Assembly: GCA_001600355.1 (NCBI GenBank)
Contig: BCJU01000002.1
Span: forward strand, 3,038,001 to 3,102,000
DNA from: Meira nashicola
Taxonomy: Eukaryota > Basidiomycota > Exobasidiomycetes > Exobasidiales > Brachybasidiaceae
Direction of reading: 5' to 3'
DNA length: 64,000 nucleotides
Shown piece by piece: positions 52,235 to 60,866 of the stretch. The notes beneath the pieces are model-generated. The model was not told where the DNA came from. It saw only the letters and a list, made by a program, of their open reading frames with translations, and made no database searches. A program made the translations under genes and the position numbers. Every line of letters starts with the position of its first letter. Position 1 is the stretch's first letter.

Positions 52235-55200
52235 TTAAGGTGTTTGCTTTTCGACTTCATTATTAGATGAGGATACCTCTTGGGTTTTTGCAGTTTCTTC
52301 GTCGAAAGAATGAGATCGCTGAGCGAATTCTTTTCTGCGGAAATAAATTCTTTTACCCCATTTCCATAATTCGATACCGCCAAAGAAGATGATTGAAGTG
52401 ATTATAACGATTGCCCATTCCCATGAAATACCTTTTTGCAAGAAAACGTCATCATTAATGACGGGAATATAAAGAATTGCAATACTGAAACAAATACCAA
52501 AAATGACGGAAAAGAATAAAACTTTGTTACTGTAAGCATCGAATAACCATTGAGTCCAAATTGAATGACCAGAACGCATATTGAAGAAACTTCTACGAAG
52601 ATCCAATAAAGCCCAAGCTAATAATAAACTGAACCAGATCATAACGGTTAATGTAGCACCACGAGCCAAAAAGACAGGTTGACAAGTTGGATTATAACCT
52701 GAATTACAACCATCTCCCAAGAATGAAGGACCGAAACCGTATAAACTGATTGTGAAAGTTGCCAAACATAACGCAGCCATCAAAATACCATAAACGGCAC
52801 AATCCAACATCAATTCTGGCGGCAAGATACCATGTGAAAGATCATCTGGTGGACGAGACATGATTCCTTTATTTGCTTTTTCCATTCCTAAACCGATTGC
52901 GGGTAAAGCTGAAGTGAGCATGATGACAAACATGATACCGACGGGACTGATTGGGAAAACTGAAAAACCAGCACCATCTTTGAATGCAAGACCGATTAAG
53001 AGTAAAAATGCTTGAGCTATATTTTGTGCTAAAAGATGTAAAACGAATCTACGAATGTTGTCAGACATTCTTCTTCCTTCTTCAATTGCATTTCCGATCG
53101 AAGCAAAATTGTCATCAGTTAAAACGATATCACTTGCATCCTTTGCAACATCACTTCCGTTTAAGCCCATTGCTACACCTACATCTGCCATTTTAAGAGA
53201 AGGAGAATCATTCACTCCATCTCCCGTCATTGCACAAAGTCTTTTACGTCTATGTAAGGCTTCGATCATTCGTACTTTTGTTTGAGGAGCACAACGTGCA
53301 ATAACGAGTGGTAATTGAGGTAATTGATCAATTTCATCTTCTGAAAGACGATCGAATTGAGTTGCAGTCATGACAAGTGCATCAATTTCAGCTTTTGACA
53401 TATTTCTTGTATCCCGAGGTACGATTCCAACTTCTAATGCAATAGCTTTTGCCGTTCCAGGATGATCACCTGTTAACATATGAACTTTAATTCCTGCTTG
53501 TTTGCAAACTTCAACTGCTCCTGCCGTTTCTGGACGTGGAGGATCGTATAAACCAATGAGACCTAAAAAGATCATTTCTCTTTCTACTTCTTCACGATCA
53601 AGGTCAGAATCTTGATCAACTTCTGATTTTGTCAAAGGTCGCATTGCTAATGCCAAAACACGCAAGCCACCAGCAGCCAAAGCTTCCATATTGTCCAAAG
53701 TACGTTGTTTGAATTCTTCAGTTATTTTTTCATTTTCTGATTCCATTTGGACGGTTGTGCAAGCATCCAAAATACGTTCTACAGCACCTTTCATGAATGC
53801 TAAATGACGATCGTTTTGTTTATCCGTATAAGTGACTGCCATACGTTTGATACTGCTATCGAACGGATATTCGCTAATTTGTTTCCAAGGTGCCTTTTTC
53901 TTTCTTTCATCACGTTCACCAACGTTATCGTCCATCTTTGTAAGTTTTGTACGACCCCAACCGAATCTACAAGCAAATGTTTGAATTGCACATTCCGTTG
54001 GATCACCATGTGCGAGCCATTCGTTGGTTTCTTTATCTTTAAACACTTTTGCCGTATTGCAAAGGGAAGCAACGTTGAGAAAGTTGGAAAATTTACCATC
54101 TTCAATTACTTTACTATCACTTGCGCTTTCGTCTGTCACTGTTTCACCGTCTATGCTTTGACTTTGTTTTTCCGTATTGCTTTCATCTGATCCAGACACT
54201 TTTTCATTTGAAGGTTCGATTTCGTTACGGTATACTTCTCCGAGCGTTGGATTAAAGGGTTCATTTGTTTCAGTGACTGTGTATGTACCTCGAGCAGGTA
54301 GCCATGCTTTACGGACAACCATTCTTCCTTGTGTTAATGTACCGGTCTTGTCTGAACAAATATCAGTAATTCCACCAATAGCTTCTAAAGATTCCATTCT
54401 ACGAACGATTACGTTTCTTTTTACCATTGCTTTTCCACCTTTTGCCATTGTTAATGTTAAAACGGCAGTTAAACTGGCTGGGATCATGGAAACACCGGTT
54501 GCTACTGCATAGATTGCTACTTCTTGTTGACCCCATGGGCTAACGTTTCCAGTCAAATTTGCCAAAAAGACAATAATTGCGAATAAGATTGCAATCAAGA
54601 ATAAAATTATGGCTAACCATGATAATTTACGTTGAAGAGGAGTACCTTTTGTTAAACCTAAGAAAGCGGCAATACGATCATAAACAGTAAGAGCTCCTGC
54701 TTGAACGTATCTATGAGGGAGTGCTTTTCCGTGTGCATTACGTTTTACTTCACGAATCTTGCTACTACGATCTGCACCGCGTAAAGCGTCTGCGATTCTA
54801 CCGATTTCTGTATTCATTCCTGTTCCAACTACGATACCCAAAGCTCTTCCTTTGGTAACACTACTTGAACTGTATGCCATATTGATACGATCACCAACTG
54901 AAACGTCAATCTCTTCAGGATCTTTATCTTTATCACCAAAAGCGATTGCGCCATCTTTGGCAACTGGTAAGGATTCACCGGTGAGTAAAGCTTCATCTGC
55001 TTCAAAGTTCATTGCTTCAACAATTCGAATATCAGCAGGAACTGTATCACCAGTGACCAACTCAACAATATCACCTGGGACAACTTCTTCAGCAGGAATG
55101 CTGTATGTGTTTGCAGAACGAATCACTCTTGCGGTTGGAGAAGCTAAATTTTTGAGCGCATTTGTTGTCTTTTCGGCACTGTATTCTTGAATTGCACCAA

Positions 55201-55663
55201 CTAAAACGTTTAAACCAACGACGAAACCTAAAACACCACCTTCAATCCAAGATTTAATACCAAGAGAAACGGCGAAAGCTAAAATAAGAACGAGTGTCAT
55301 TGCATTTGCAATTTGTCTGAACAAGATTTTTGCGATACTGATCTCACTTCCACCTTGTAAAACATTTTTACCGAATTCTTCTCTTCTCTTTTCAATTTCG
55401 GATTCTTTTAAACCTTTTTGAGCATCAGTTTGTAATGCGTTCAAAACAGGTTCAACAGGATAAAGATATGCATGTTGAATCGCTTCATCACGATCGATTG
55501 GTCCTTGTGGTGCGTTTGAGATCGTTGTCGTTCTAGGGAAGTTTTTCTCGATCTTCTCTGCTGGCTTCTCTTTGCGTTTATGTTCTTGAAGTTGTTTTTC
55601 GTTCTCTCCAGTAGGTAGCGAGATGGAAACGCTGGTTGATTGCGTTTCAGTACGTTGTTCCAT
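52235..55663 (-). CDS. ENA1: ENA-type (P-type IID) Na+/K+-exporting ATPase
   Basis: A 1142-residue P-type ATPase predicted to extrude Na+ or K+ across the plasma or an internal membrane. Seen: the cation-ATPase N-terminal domain (AYLYPVEPVLNALQTDAQKGL); the segment WIEGGVLGFVVGLNVLVGAIQEYSAEKTTNALKNL, characteristic of ENA proteins; the actuator EEALLTGESLP-type motif DEALLTGESLPV; the phosphorylation site SDKTGTLT with Asp438; KGAVERIL; and hinge motifs MLTGDHPGTAKAIA and MTGDGVNDSPSLKMADVGVAMG. The membrane half includes LLIGLAFKDG and the ENA-like GMEKANKGIMSRPPDD. A Ser/Glu-rich insert follows the phosphorylation site near 480-515. The family distinguishes ENA from SERCA-type by these blocks, but K+-preferring fungal ACU-type pumps are an alternative. 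The ATG at 55663 opens the frame. It converges on the phytochrome gene. Confidence 0.88.
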   Translation of the reverse strand: MEQRTETQSTSVSISLPTGENEKQLQEHKRKEKPAEKIEKNFPRTTTISNAPQGPIDRDEAIQHAYLYPVEPVLNALQTDAQKGLKESEIEKRREEFGKNVLQGGSEISIAKILFRQIANAMTLVLILAFAVSLGIKSWIEGGVLGFVVGLNVLVGAIQEYSAEKTTNALKNLASPTARVIRSANTYSIPAEEVVPGDIVELVTGDTVPADIRIVEAMNFEADEALLTGESLPVAKDGAIAFGDKDKDPEEIDVSVGDRINMAYSSSSVTKGRALGIVVGTGMNTEIGRIADALRGADRSSKIREVKRNAHGKALPHRYVQAGALTVYDRIAAFLGLTKGTPLQRKLSWLAIILFLIAILFAIIVFLANLTGNVSPWGQQEVAIYAVATGVSMIPASLTAVLTLTMAKGGKAMVKRNVIVRRMESLEAIGGITDICSDKTGTLTQGRMVVRKAWLPARGTYTVTETNEPFNPTLGEVYRNEIEPSNEKVSGSDESNTEKQSQSIDGETVTDESASDSKVIEDGKFSNFLNVASLCNTAKVFKDKETNEWLAHGDPTECAIQTFACRFGWGRTKLTKMDDNVGERDERKKKAPWKQISEYPFDSSIKRMAVTYTDKQNDRHLAFMKGAVERILDACTTVQMESENEKITEEFKQRTLDNMEALAAGGLRVLALAMRPLTKSEVDQDSDLDREEVEREMIFLGLIGLYDPPRPETAGAVEVCKQAGIKVHMLTGDHPGTAKAIALEVGIVPRDTRNMSKAEIDALVMTATQFDRLSEDEIDQLPQLPLVIARCAPQTKVRMIEALHRRKRLCAMTGDGVNDSPSLKMADVGVAMGLNGSDVAKDASDIVLTDDNFASIGNAIEEGRRMSDNIRRFVLHLLAQNIAQAFLLLIGLAFKDGAGFSVFPISPVGIMFVIMLTSALPAIGLGMEKANKGIMSRPPDDLSHGILPPELMLDCAVYGILMAALCLATFTISLYGFGPSFLGDGCNSGYNPTCQPVFLARGATLTVMIWFSLLLAWALLDLRRSFFNMRSGHSIWTQWLFDAYSNKVLFFSVIFGICFSIAILYIPVINDDVFLQKGISWEWAIVIITSIIFFGGIELWKWGKRIYFRRKEFAQRSHSFDEETAKTQEVSSSNNEVEKQTP

Positions 55664-56657
55664 CTTGACGATTGTGTGTGGGGGGTATGATGGGATTGAT
55701 TGAATGTATGCGTTTACTTCTCTTCCTTTTCAAGAGTGTATGCTGCTATCACCTATTGTATTTGGATAGCATAGGAAGAGGAAAATTGATGATGATGATG
55801 GGGGTTAAGAAGATTGATGGCCGGCGGAATGATGTTGGTATTTAAATGAAATGGCATCTTGTCAATCTCTATTCAAACTTCAACCAAAAGATAAACCGTC
55901 GGATAGGCCAAGAATTGAGACAGGTCTTGGCATACATGCTTTACACCTAGTAAACAGAGGATTGACATCCACTCACATCAAAAAAGAGTGGTGATATGCA
56001 CTTCAATTCCTCATCCTTTTTTATTTCATAATCATTCAACGTGCCCAACGTGCTCGTTGCGATCTTTTACCGTCTTCAATTCTTTCGTTCACACGCGGCA
56101 ATAATGAAAATTACCATTCCGGTGAATTAATGGTATTGAGCACGCAACCCGACTGTGAAATGATTTTTCATTCGATCCGAAAGTGGAGTTTTTAGCGTAT
56201 CAAGATGGGAGAAAAGAGCAGCAGTTCCCGTCAAGAAATACAAGTACGGTTCTGCCGGCGTCTTTTTTCAAATTATTTAATCAATGTCGTACTACGTCAG
56301 CGTTTCAAAGTAAGGATTGGCATAAATGCAGTCTTTTTTGACAACCTGCCAAGAACTGTGGCTTTGAGTTCGAATTCTTGGCTAGAGTAAAGGACGCGTT
56401 CTATACAGTAGGCAAAACACGTAAAATGCTTCTTTTTTCTTATCATCTACATGCAAAAACCTTTAACCCCAAGTCCCTGCCAAGCATAGCTCTCTTGGCA
56501 TTCAAGCTTATTGTTTTCCCGGCGGCAGATTGAATTCTTCCGCTCCTACGCCGCTGCTGCTGCTGTTGCTGAAAGGTATATATTCTACACATAGTCTATC
56601 TAGATCAGGGCAGTTTGTCATTTAAGGTACGGACGTCATCAATTTATCAATTTGCAA
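55664..56657. other. Divergent intergenic region
   Basis: About 1 kb upstream of both the ATPase and the GNAT/GH16 pair. It contains a short (GAT)n-like run near 55788-55800, CTG repeats near 56551-56568 and ACGCGT at 56394-56399. No gene is recognised. Confidence 0.45.
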
Positions 56658-57320
56658 ATGAACAAAGACGGCTTTCATATCCGACCTGCTAAAGAAGCAA
56701 AACAAGATTCAGAATTCATCTTACAAGCTCATGATTCAGCCGTAAGATTTTTAACAGATACCGTAGGAAGTAGTCAATGGGGAAATGAACCTTTTAGTAA
56801 AAGAGAAAGAGCAGTAAATCTAATCAAAGAATTAGTAACGAAAAGTGAAGAAGAACTTGTTGGAGATCAATATATAAGAACTGTGATTGCGGAAAGATCC
56901 GATTTAAACGGAGGAGAAAGGATAAAGTGTGGAGCAGCAACTGTGGATGCCGTCTTTCCAGCGTATGTTACAAACGTTAAAGAATTAAGAGAACATATTC
57001 AATCTTCTTTAAATTCAAAAGATTTTCTTTATTTAGATAGACTTATTTCAGATAGAAATACACCAAACAATCTTAGTAAAGGAGTTGGAAAATCTTTATT
57101 GGATTATTGCAAATCATTAACAAGAAAAGAAGGTAAAAGGTTTTTATATTCAGATTGTTTTGCAGGACCACCTTTTGGTCTTTCAGAATATTATCAATCT
57201 CAAGGCTTTCGCGTGATTGGACCTTTTGAAGTTCCAAATAAACACGTAGACGGAACCGATTGGCCAGGCGTATTATTGTGTTGTGATTTAGAAGAGCGCT
57301 ACAACCAACATGACATCTAA
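56658..57320 (+). CDS. GNAT-like N-acetyltransferase domain protein
   Basis: A 220-residue protein with the feel of a fungal GNAT acyltransferase. It begins FHIRPAKEAKQDSEFILQAHDSAVRFL and includes the QWGNEPFS segment common in small fungal GNAT-like proteins. A plausible acetyl-CoA-binding region near residues 140-160 reads NNLSKGVGKSLLDYCKSLTRKEGKRFLYSDCF, with GVGKSLL in place of the usual R/Q-x-x-G-x-G/A loop. SEYYQSQGFRVIGPFEV then fits the C-terminal beta-strand and helix (family text: FYEKLGF). The first in-frame ATG is 56658. The final codons overlap the next gene by 11 nt. The substrate is unknown, and the call rests on fold-level pattern only. Confidence 0.65.
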   Translation: MNKDGFHIRPAKEAKQDSEFILQAHDSAVRFLTDTVGSSQWGNEPFSKRERAVNLIKELVTKSEEELVGDQYIRTVIAERSDLNGGERIKCGAATVDAVFPAYVTNVKELREHIQSSLNSKDFLYLDRLISDRNTPNNLSKGVGKSLLDYCKSLTRKEGKRFLYSDCFAGPPFGLSEYYQSQGFRVIGPFEVPNKHVDGTDWPGVLLCCDLEERYNQHDI

Positions 57321-58095
57321 CAACGATGACAATCTATACTGGACTCCAGATTTGACAAAGTCAATCTCTGACTCTTTCACTTACGATTTAGGAGGACATG
57401 GTTGGGGAAACGAGGAATTACAAACATACACTGATTCACCTCAAAATGCATATATTACAGCTGAAGGAGATGGGTTAGTCATTTGTGCAAATATAGAAAA
57501 GGATGAACAAAACTCCGATAAGATTTCATATAAAAGTGCTCGATTGGTTAGTAAACAATGTTTGGACCTTGATCGTGGATATGTAGAAGCAAACATTCAA
57601 ACACCTCAAGCTAAAGCAATATGGTATGCGTTTTGGTTATTACCTAAAAAGCCTTTCACATGGCCAGGTGATGGAGAAATTGATATCTGTGAGGGATGGG
57701 ATGGTAAATATGAGAATGGAAATTGTGCTCATTGGGGTCATTTTAATGGACAAGATTATAATAAACATAGGGTACTCTATCATCCTATCTCTAAAGATCA
57801 ACATACTACCGGTCACACGTATGGATTTTGTTGGTCAGAAAAAGGTTTGATTTGGTTCTTTGATGGAAAGCCTACGATGCGTGCAAACGTGCCACAGGGT
57901 ATAAGACCATTCTCCCATTTTCAAATTATGCTCAATATCGCTATAGGAGGTAATGTAATGCAAAATGCAAAACCTCAAGCTCCATCAATTCATCAAATGT
58001 ATGTGCGTGATTTAAAGATCTGTCGAAGTCCTCCTATGGGATGGTCCGCTTTCGATCAGGCTTGGGAACGAGCGTGTGATGGAAACACGATGTAG
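57310..58095 (+). CDS. GH16 family beta-glucanase-like protein (laminarinase type), no signal peptide
   Basis: A 261-residue glycoside hydrolase family 16 protein. The N-terminal block FTYDLGGHGWGNEELQTYTDSPQNAYI (residues 23-49) is typical of laminarinase-type enzymes. It is followed by YKSARLVSKQCLDLDRGYVEANIQTPQ and IWYAFWLLP. The catalytic motif GEIDICEGWDG carries the nucleophile Glu123, Asp125 and the acid/base Glu128, so the active site is intact. There is a beta-sandwich end (GLIWFFDGKPT, FQIMLNIAIGGN). Fungal secreted GH16 enzymes normally have a signal peptide, but this protein starts directly with a polar MTSNNDDNLYW and so appears cytosolic or non-classically secreted. The start overlaps the last 11 nt of the GNAT frame in another frame. 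The stop lies 11 nt from the convergent rhodanese stop. A bacterial origin is possible but untested. Confidence 0.85.
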   Translation: MTSNNDDNLYWTPDLTKSISDSFTYDLGGHGWGNEELQTYTDSPQNAYITAEGDGLVICANIEKDEQNSDKISYKSARLVSKQCLDLDRGYVEANIQTPQAKAIWYAFWLLPKKPFTWPGDGEIDICEGWDGKYENGNCAHWGHFNGQDYNKHRVLYHPISKDQHTTGHTYGFCWSEKGLIWFFDGKPTMRANVPQGIRPFSHFQIMLNIAIGGNVMQNAKPQAPSIHQMYVRDLKICRSPPMGWSAFDQAWERACDGNTM

Positions 58096-58106
58096 ATTTA
58101 TTTTTA

Positions 58107-58619
58107 TTAACGATATTTCCAACTTTCTTCATCGTAATCTTCCACTAAATCTGCTTCATTTTTGTACAAAGATCCAAAATTTGAAAATCCTTCACGTAAA
58201 ACAGCAACATTTTGTTCTTGTTTATTTTCAATCTTTCCTGTTTGAATGAATTCTTCTCTTGTTTCTTTATAAATTCTTGCTGCTTTTGGACCACGAGCTT
58301 GTGAAAGACTACAATGAAATAAAACACTTTTTGCATCTTGAAGATCTAAAACAAGCTTTTCAACTTTTTCTGAAAATTCGTTTGAAGGTATATTTTTACA
58401 TCCTTTTATATGACCTCCTTCAAAATCATCATCACGAACATCTATAATTGTCCATGCGCTGTTTGAAGGTGTACTCTTTTGATCTCTCCATTCTTTGGCA
58501 AAATCCGATGCAGAGATGTATGAATATGCTGGTTTGAATGACATCTTTGTCAATCGCGAAAAAGATCTTGTCGAAAGTTGATTAAATGTCGTCCTTCGTA
58601 CGAAATCAGCAATTGACAT
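58107..58619 (-). CDS. Rhodanese/CDC25-like HCX5R protein (Ych1/Ibp1/arsenate-reductase type)
   Basis: A 170-residue single rhodanese domain. The active-site loop reads HCSLSQARGPKAA with His102, Cys103 and Arg109, the HCX5R pattern of CDC25-type phosphatases and of fungal arsenate reductases and Ibp1, not the six-residue loop of sulfurtransferases. The preceding blocks are WTIIDVRDDDFEGGHIKGCKNIPSNEF. The open frame extends to 58661 but opens at TTG, so the first ATG at 58619 is used. The first 25 residues (RR, TRSFSR, no acids after Asp5) resemble a mitochondrial presequence. A second ATG at 58544 would give a 145-residue cytosolic form, so dual targeting is possible. Arsenate reduction or phosphatase activity cannot be separated by sequence reading. 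Confidence 0.85.
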   Translation of the reverse strand: MSIADFVRRTTFNQLSTRSFSRLTKMSFKPAYSYISASDFAKEWRDQKSTPSNSAWTIIDVRDDDFEGGHIKGCKNIPSNEFSEKVEKLVLDLQDAKSVLFHCSLSQARGPKAARIYKETREEFIQTGKIENKQEQNVAVLREGFSNFGSLYKNEADLVEDYDEESWKYR

Positions 58620-58891
58620 CAAATGGACGGCGGTGTGCAAGAAGGTGATTGAACTATTCAAGAAGTTTTATCACTCTCAATCTCCACATAGTCTACAAAC
58701 GCAGGGTTTTAGCCTAAGCCGCGCTACGCTTTAACGCTAGCAAACATTTTATTCTCATTTGAGAAGCAACACAAATTCGTCATTGAGATCATTATCATTC
58801 TATTAACGCAAAAAAGGTACAGATAGATCATACATCCTCTGTGATTACAGGTATCAATAAAGAAGAAAAACAAGTAATAAGAGAAACACAT

Positions 58892-60076
58892 CTAATGCTT
58901 CCCATTAACGGCTTTGCCATTACCATTTTGATGTTTTCCATTAGCAGAAACGTTTGATTTGTTTTGCTGTTTGAAATAACTAGAGATGAAAAAGTTCGCA
59001 AACAAAACCAAAAGAGGACCCATATATAACGTATTACCAAAAATTGCAACAGCCGAACCAGTTGTTTCTATACAACTATCACGTTGACTTGAAGGAAAAG
59101 TTGCTCTTACTTGTGCATATGTGCTCAATTGCATTAATGATTGTCCTGCTGCAGAAGCAGTTAAAGCAGCATTCTTTGATGATGTTCCAAATAAAACTTT
59201 ACTAAAACTTGATTGTGCAGTTGCTAATAAAGAAGCATCTTTTCCTTTTGATGCAAAAATTGCAGAAGGTAAAATTGAACTTACACGATTTTCCAATAAT
59301 TGACCATAAACGTACACTGGATCCAATTTAAGGAAATAATACATATTCACCAATAAAGTACCACTTGCGATTTGTAAAATTTGCAATGTTGTCAAATTTC
59401 TCTTTAATGTTTTTGGAAAGGGTAATTTGAGAGCGGCGCAGAAGTAGTACGCATACATGAATGTATGCACTCCCGAATTGAAAACGACAAATACCCAAAC
59501 TGGTTGAGCATGAAATCTGTATGCGATCCACATGCTAAACAAAGCACCGGCATGATGATAAGATTGCAAATTTCCAATCTTCTTTCCTTTCAAATACAAA
59601 ATGATTGAATCCATAACTTCGTAATACTTGGAAAGGTAAAAGATATAACTCCATCTACCCATCAAACTGTTTGTTGCCGGCATTGAACATAATGCTAACT
59701 TTAAACCTTCATTTCCTGCCGCTCTCCAACCTTGAGCAAACATATCCAAAACAATTGGAGCAGTCATGAAAAAAGTGAAAAAGCTATAAATGCAAAGACC
59801 GGCATTATGAACGATAACGATAACTCTCAAAAACTTTGCTTTGAAAGAATCACCTTTTGTATGATCGAATCCAGTTTGAAAATGATTAGCTGAATGAGCT
59901 ATTGTGTAATATAACAAAGCGAATGTTACCGGTACAGCTAATTGTAGAGACCATTCAAAGAATGATTTGGGAAAAGCATAAGCTAAGAAAGTATCCTTGA
60001 AAGGGTAAGCTGGATAAGGTTGATAATGGAGTAGATTAGACACTTTTGTGCCTACTTTGTCCAATGGATAAGTCAT
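58892..60076 (-). CDS. ELO-family fatty acid elongase (3-ketoacyl-CoA synthase) with QxxHH box
   Basis: A 394-residue ER membrane protein condensing malonyl-CoA with acyl-CoA. Family blocks: FYLSKYYEVMDSIILYLKGKK (residues 146-166, matching the KxxExxDT region with Ser in place of Thr), the histidine box QSYHHAG at 171-177, HTFMYAYYF near 214 and LTTLQILQIASG near 238. The usual HxxHH is QxxHH here, with His174 and His175 kept. At least six hydrophobic helices are visible. The region 270-330 is Ser/Ala-rich, and the C-terminus is Asn/Lys/Gly-rich (NGNGKAVNGKH) instead of a classical KKxx signal. The chain-length specificity is unknown. Algal Isochrysis delta-9 elongases also carry QxxHH. The ATG at 60076 is the frame's own start. 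Confidence 0.85.
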   Translation of the reverse strand: MTYPLDKVGTKVSNLLHYQPYPAYPFKDTFLAYAFPKSFFEWSLQLAVPVTFALLYYTIAHSANHFQTGFDHTKGDSFKAKFLRVIVIVHNAGLCIYSFFTFFMTAPIVLDMFAQGWRAAGNEGLKLALCSMPATNSLMGRWSYIFYLSKYYEVMDSIILYLKGKKIGNLQSYHHAGALFSMWIAYRFHAQPVWVFVVFNSGVHTFMYAYYFCAALKLPFPKTLKRNLTTLQILQIASGTLLVNMYYFLKLDPVYVYGQLLENRVSSILPSAIFASKGKDASLLATAQSSFSKVLFGTSSKNAALTASAAGQSLMQLSTYAQVRATFPSSQRDSCIETTGSAVAIFGNTLYMGPLLVLFANFFISSYFKQQNKSNVSANGKHQNGNGKAVNGKH

Positions 60077-60866
60077 CTTGATTTTGGTGACAAACGAACA
60101 GAGGATGGATTTGGGAGAAGGGAGAAGAAGGAAAACGTTGGCTTACATCATTCCTGTTCTCAACAGCCTTCTTTTTTTAAGAAGAAAGTCTACGGTACAA
60201 GCCCAACACCGAAAAACCGGTGTAGAAATTAAAAATGAAGCCACAAGTAAGATTGGCTGATGATTCACTACTGCACTTAGTAAGCGGCCCTTTTCACCCT
60301 GCAGCTTCGGAGGCTTTTTTTTTCTTTCTTTTCTTTAATTCTAACGCGAGATAAACCTTTCTTCTTTTACCCAAGCCTCGGAGTTCGGCCAGATTTTATC
60401 TCCACATGCACGAAGAAAAAAAAATTCCAATTACCGACCGCCCTTTACACACACTAAAAATGTAATTTTCCCCAACAAAACGCTTCATACTATCTTGTCT
60501 ATGTATGTTCCTTGGCAAATGTCACACGATCAAACATATGTACATATGTACACTCGGTAGCATACATTCCATAATTTCGATCAAATGCCATGCTGCAAAC
60601 TACATAATGTATGGTAGCTTTGCGCGGGGAAATGCTAGTAAAACTTAAATTTAACCTCACAAAGATTGGGGTCATTGCAGATCTACAAGGCTATACATTG
60701 ATTGTCATATGAACGAGAGAAAAAACACAAAAAGAAGAACGAGAAAAGACGAGAATGTCATACAAGCATGTAAGTTATGGATATGTTTAATGATGATGAT
60801 CGTGATAGAATGAAAAAGAGGGTAATACAAAATAAAATAAAAGGAGAACAGAAAGAGAGAGAACAA
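60077..60866. other. Intergenic region upstream of the elongase gene
   Basis: 790 nt between the elongase start and the RNR1 stop, both on the minus strand. It holds the elongase promoter and the RNR1 3' flank, with T- and A-rich tracts near 60170-60180, 60317-60340 and 60415-60425. No gene is recognised. Confidence 0.45.
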
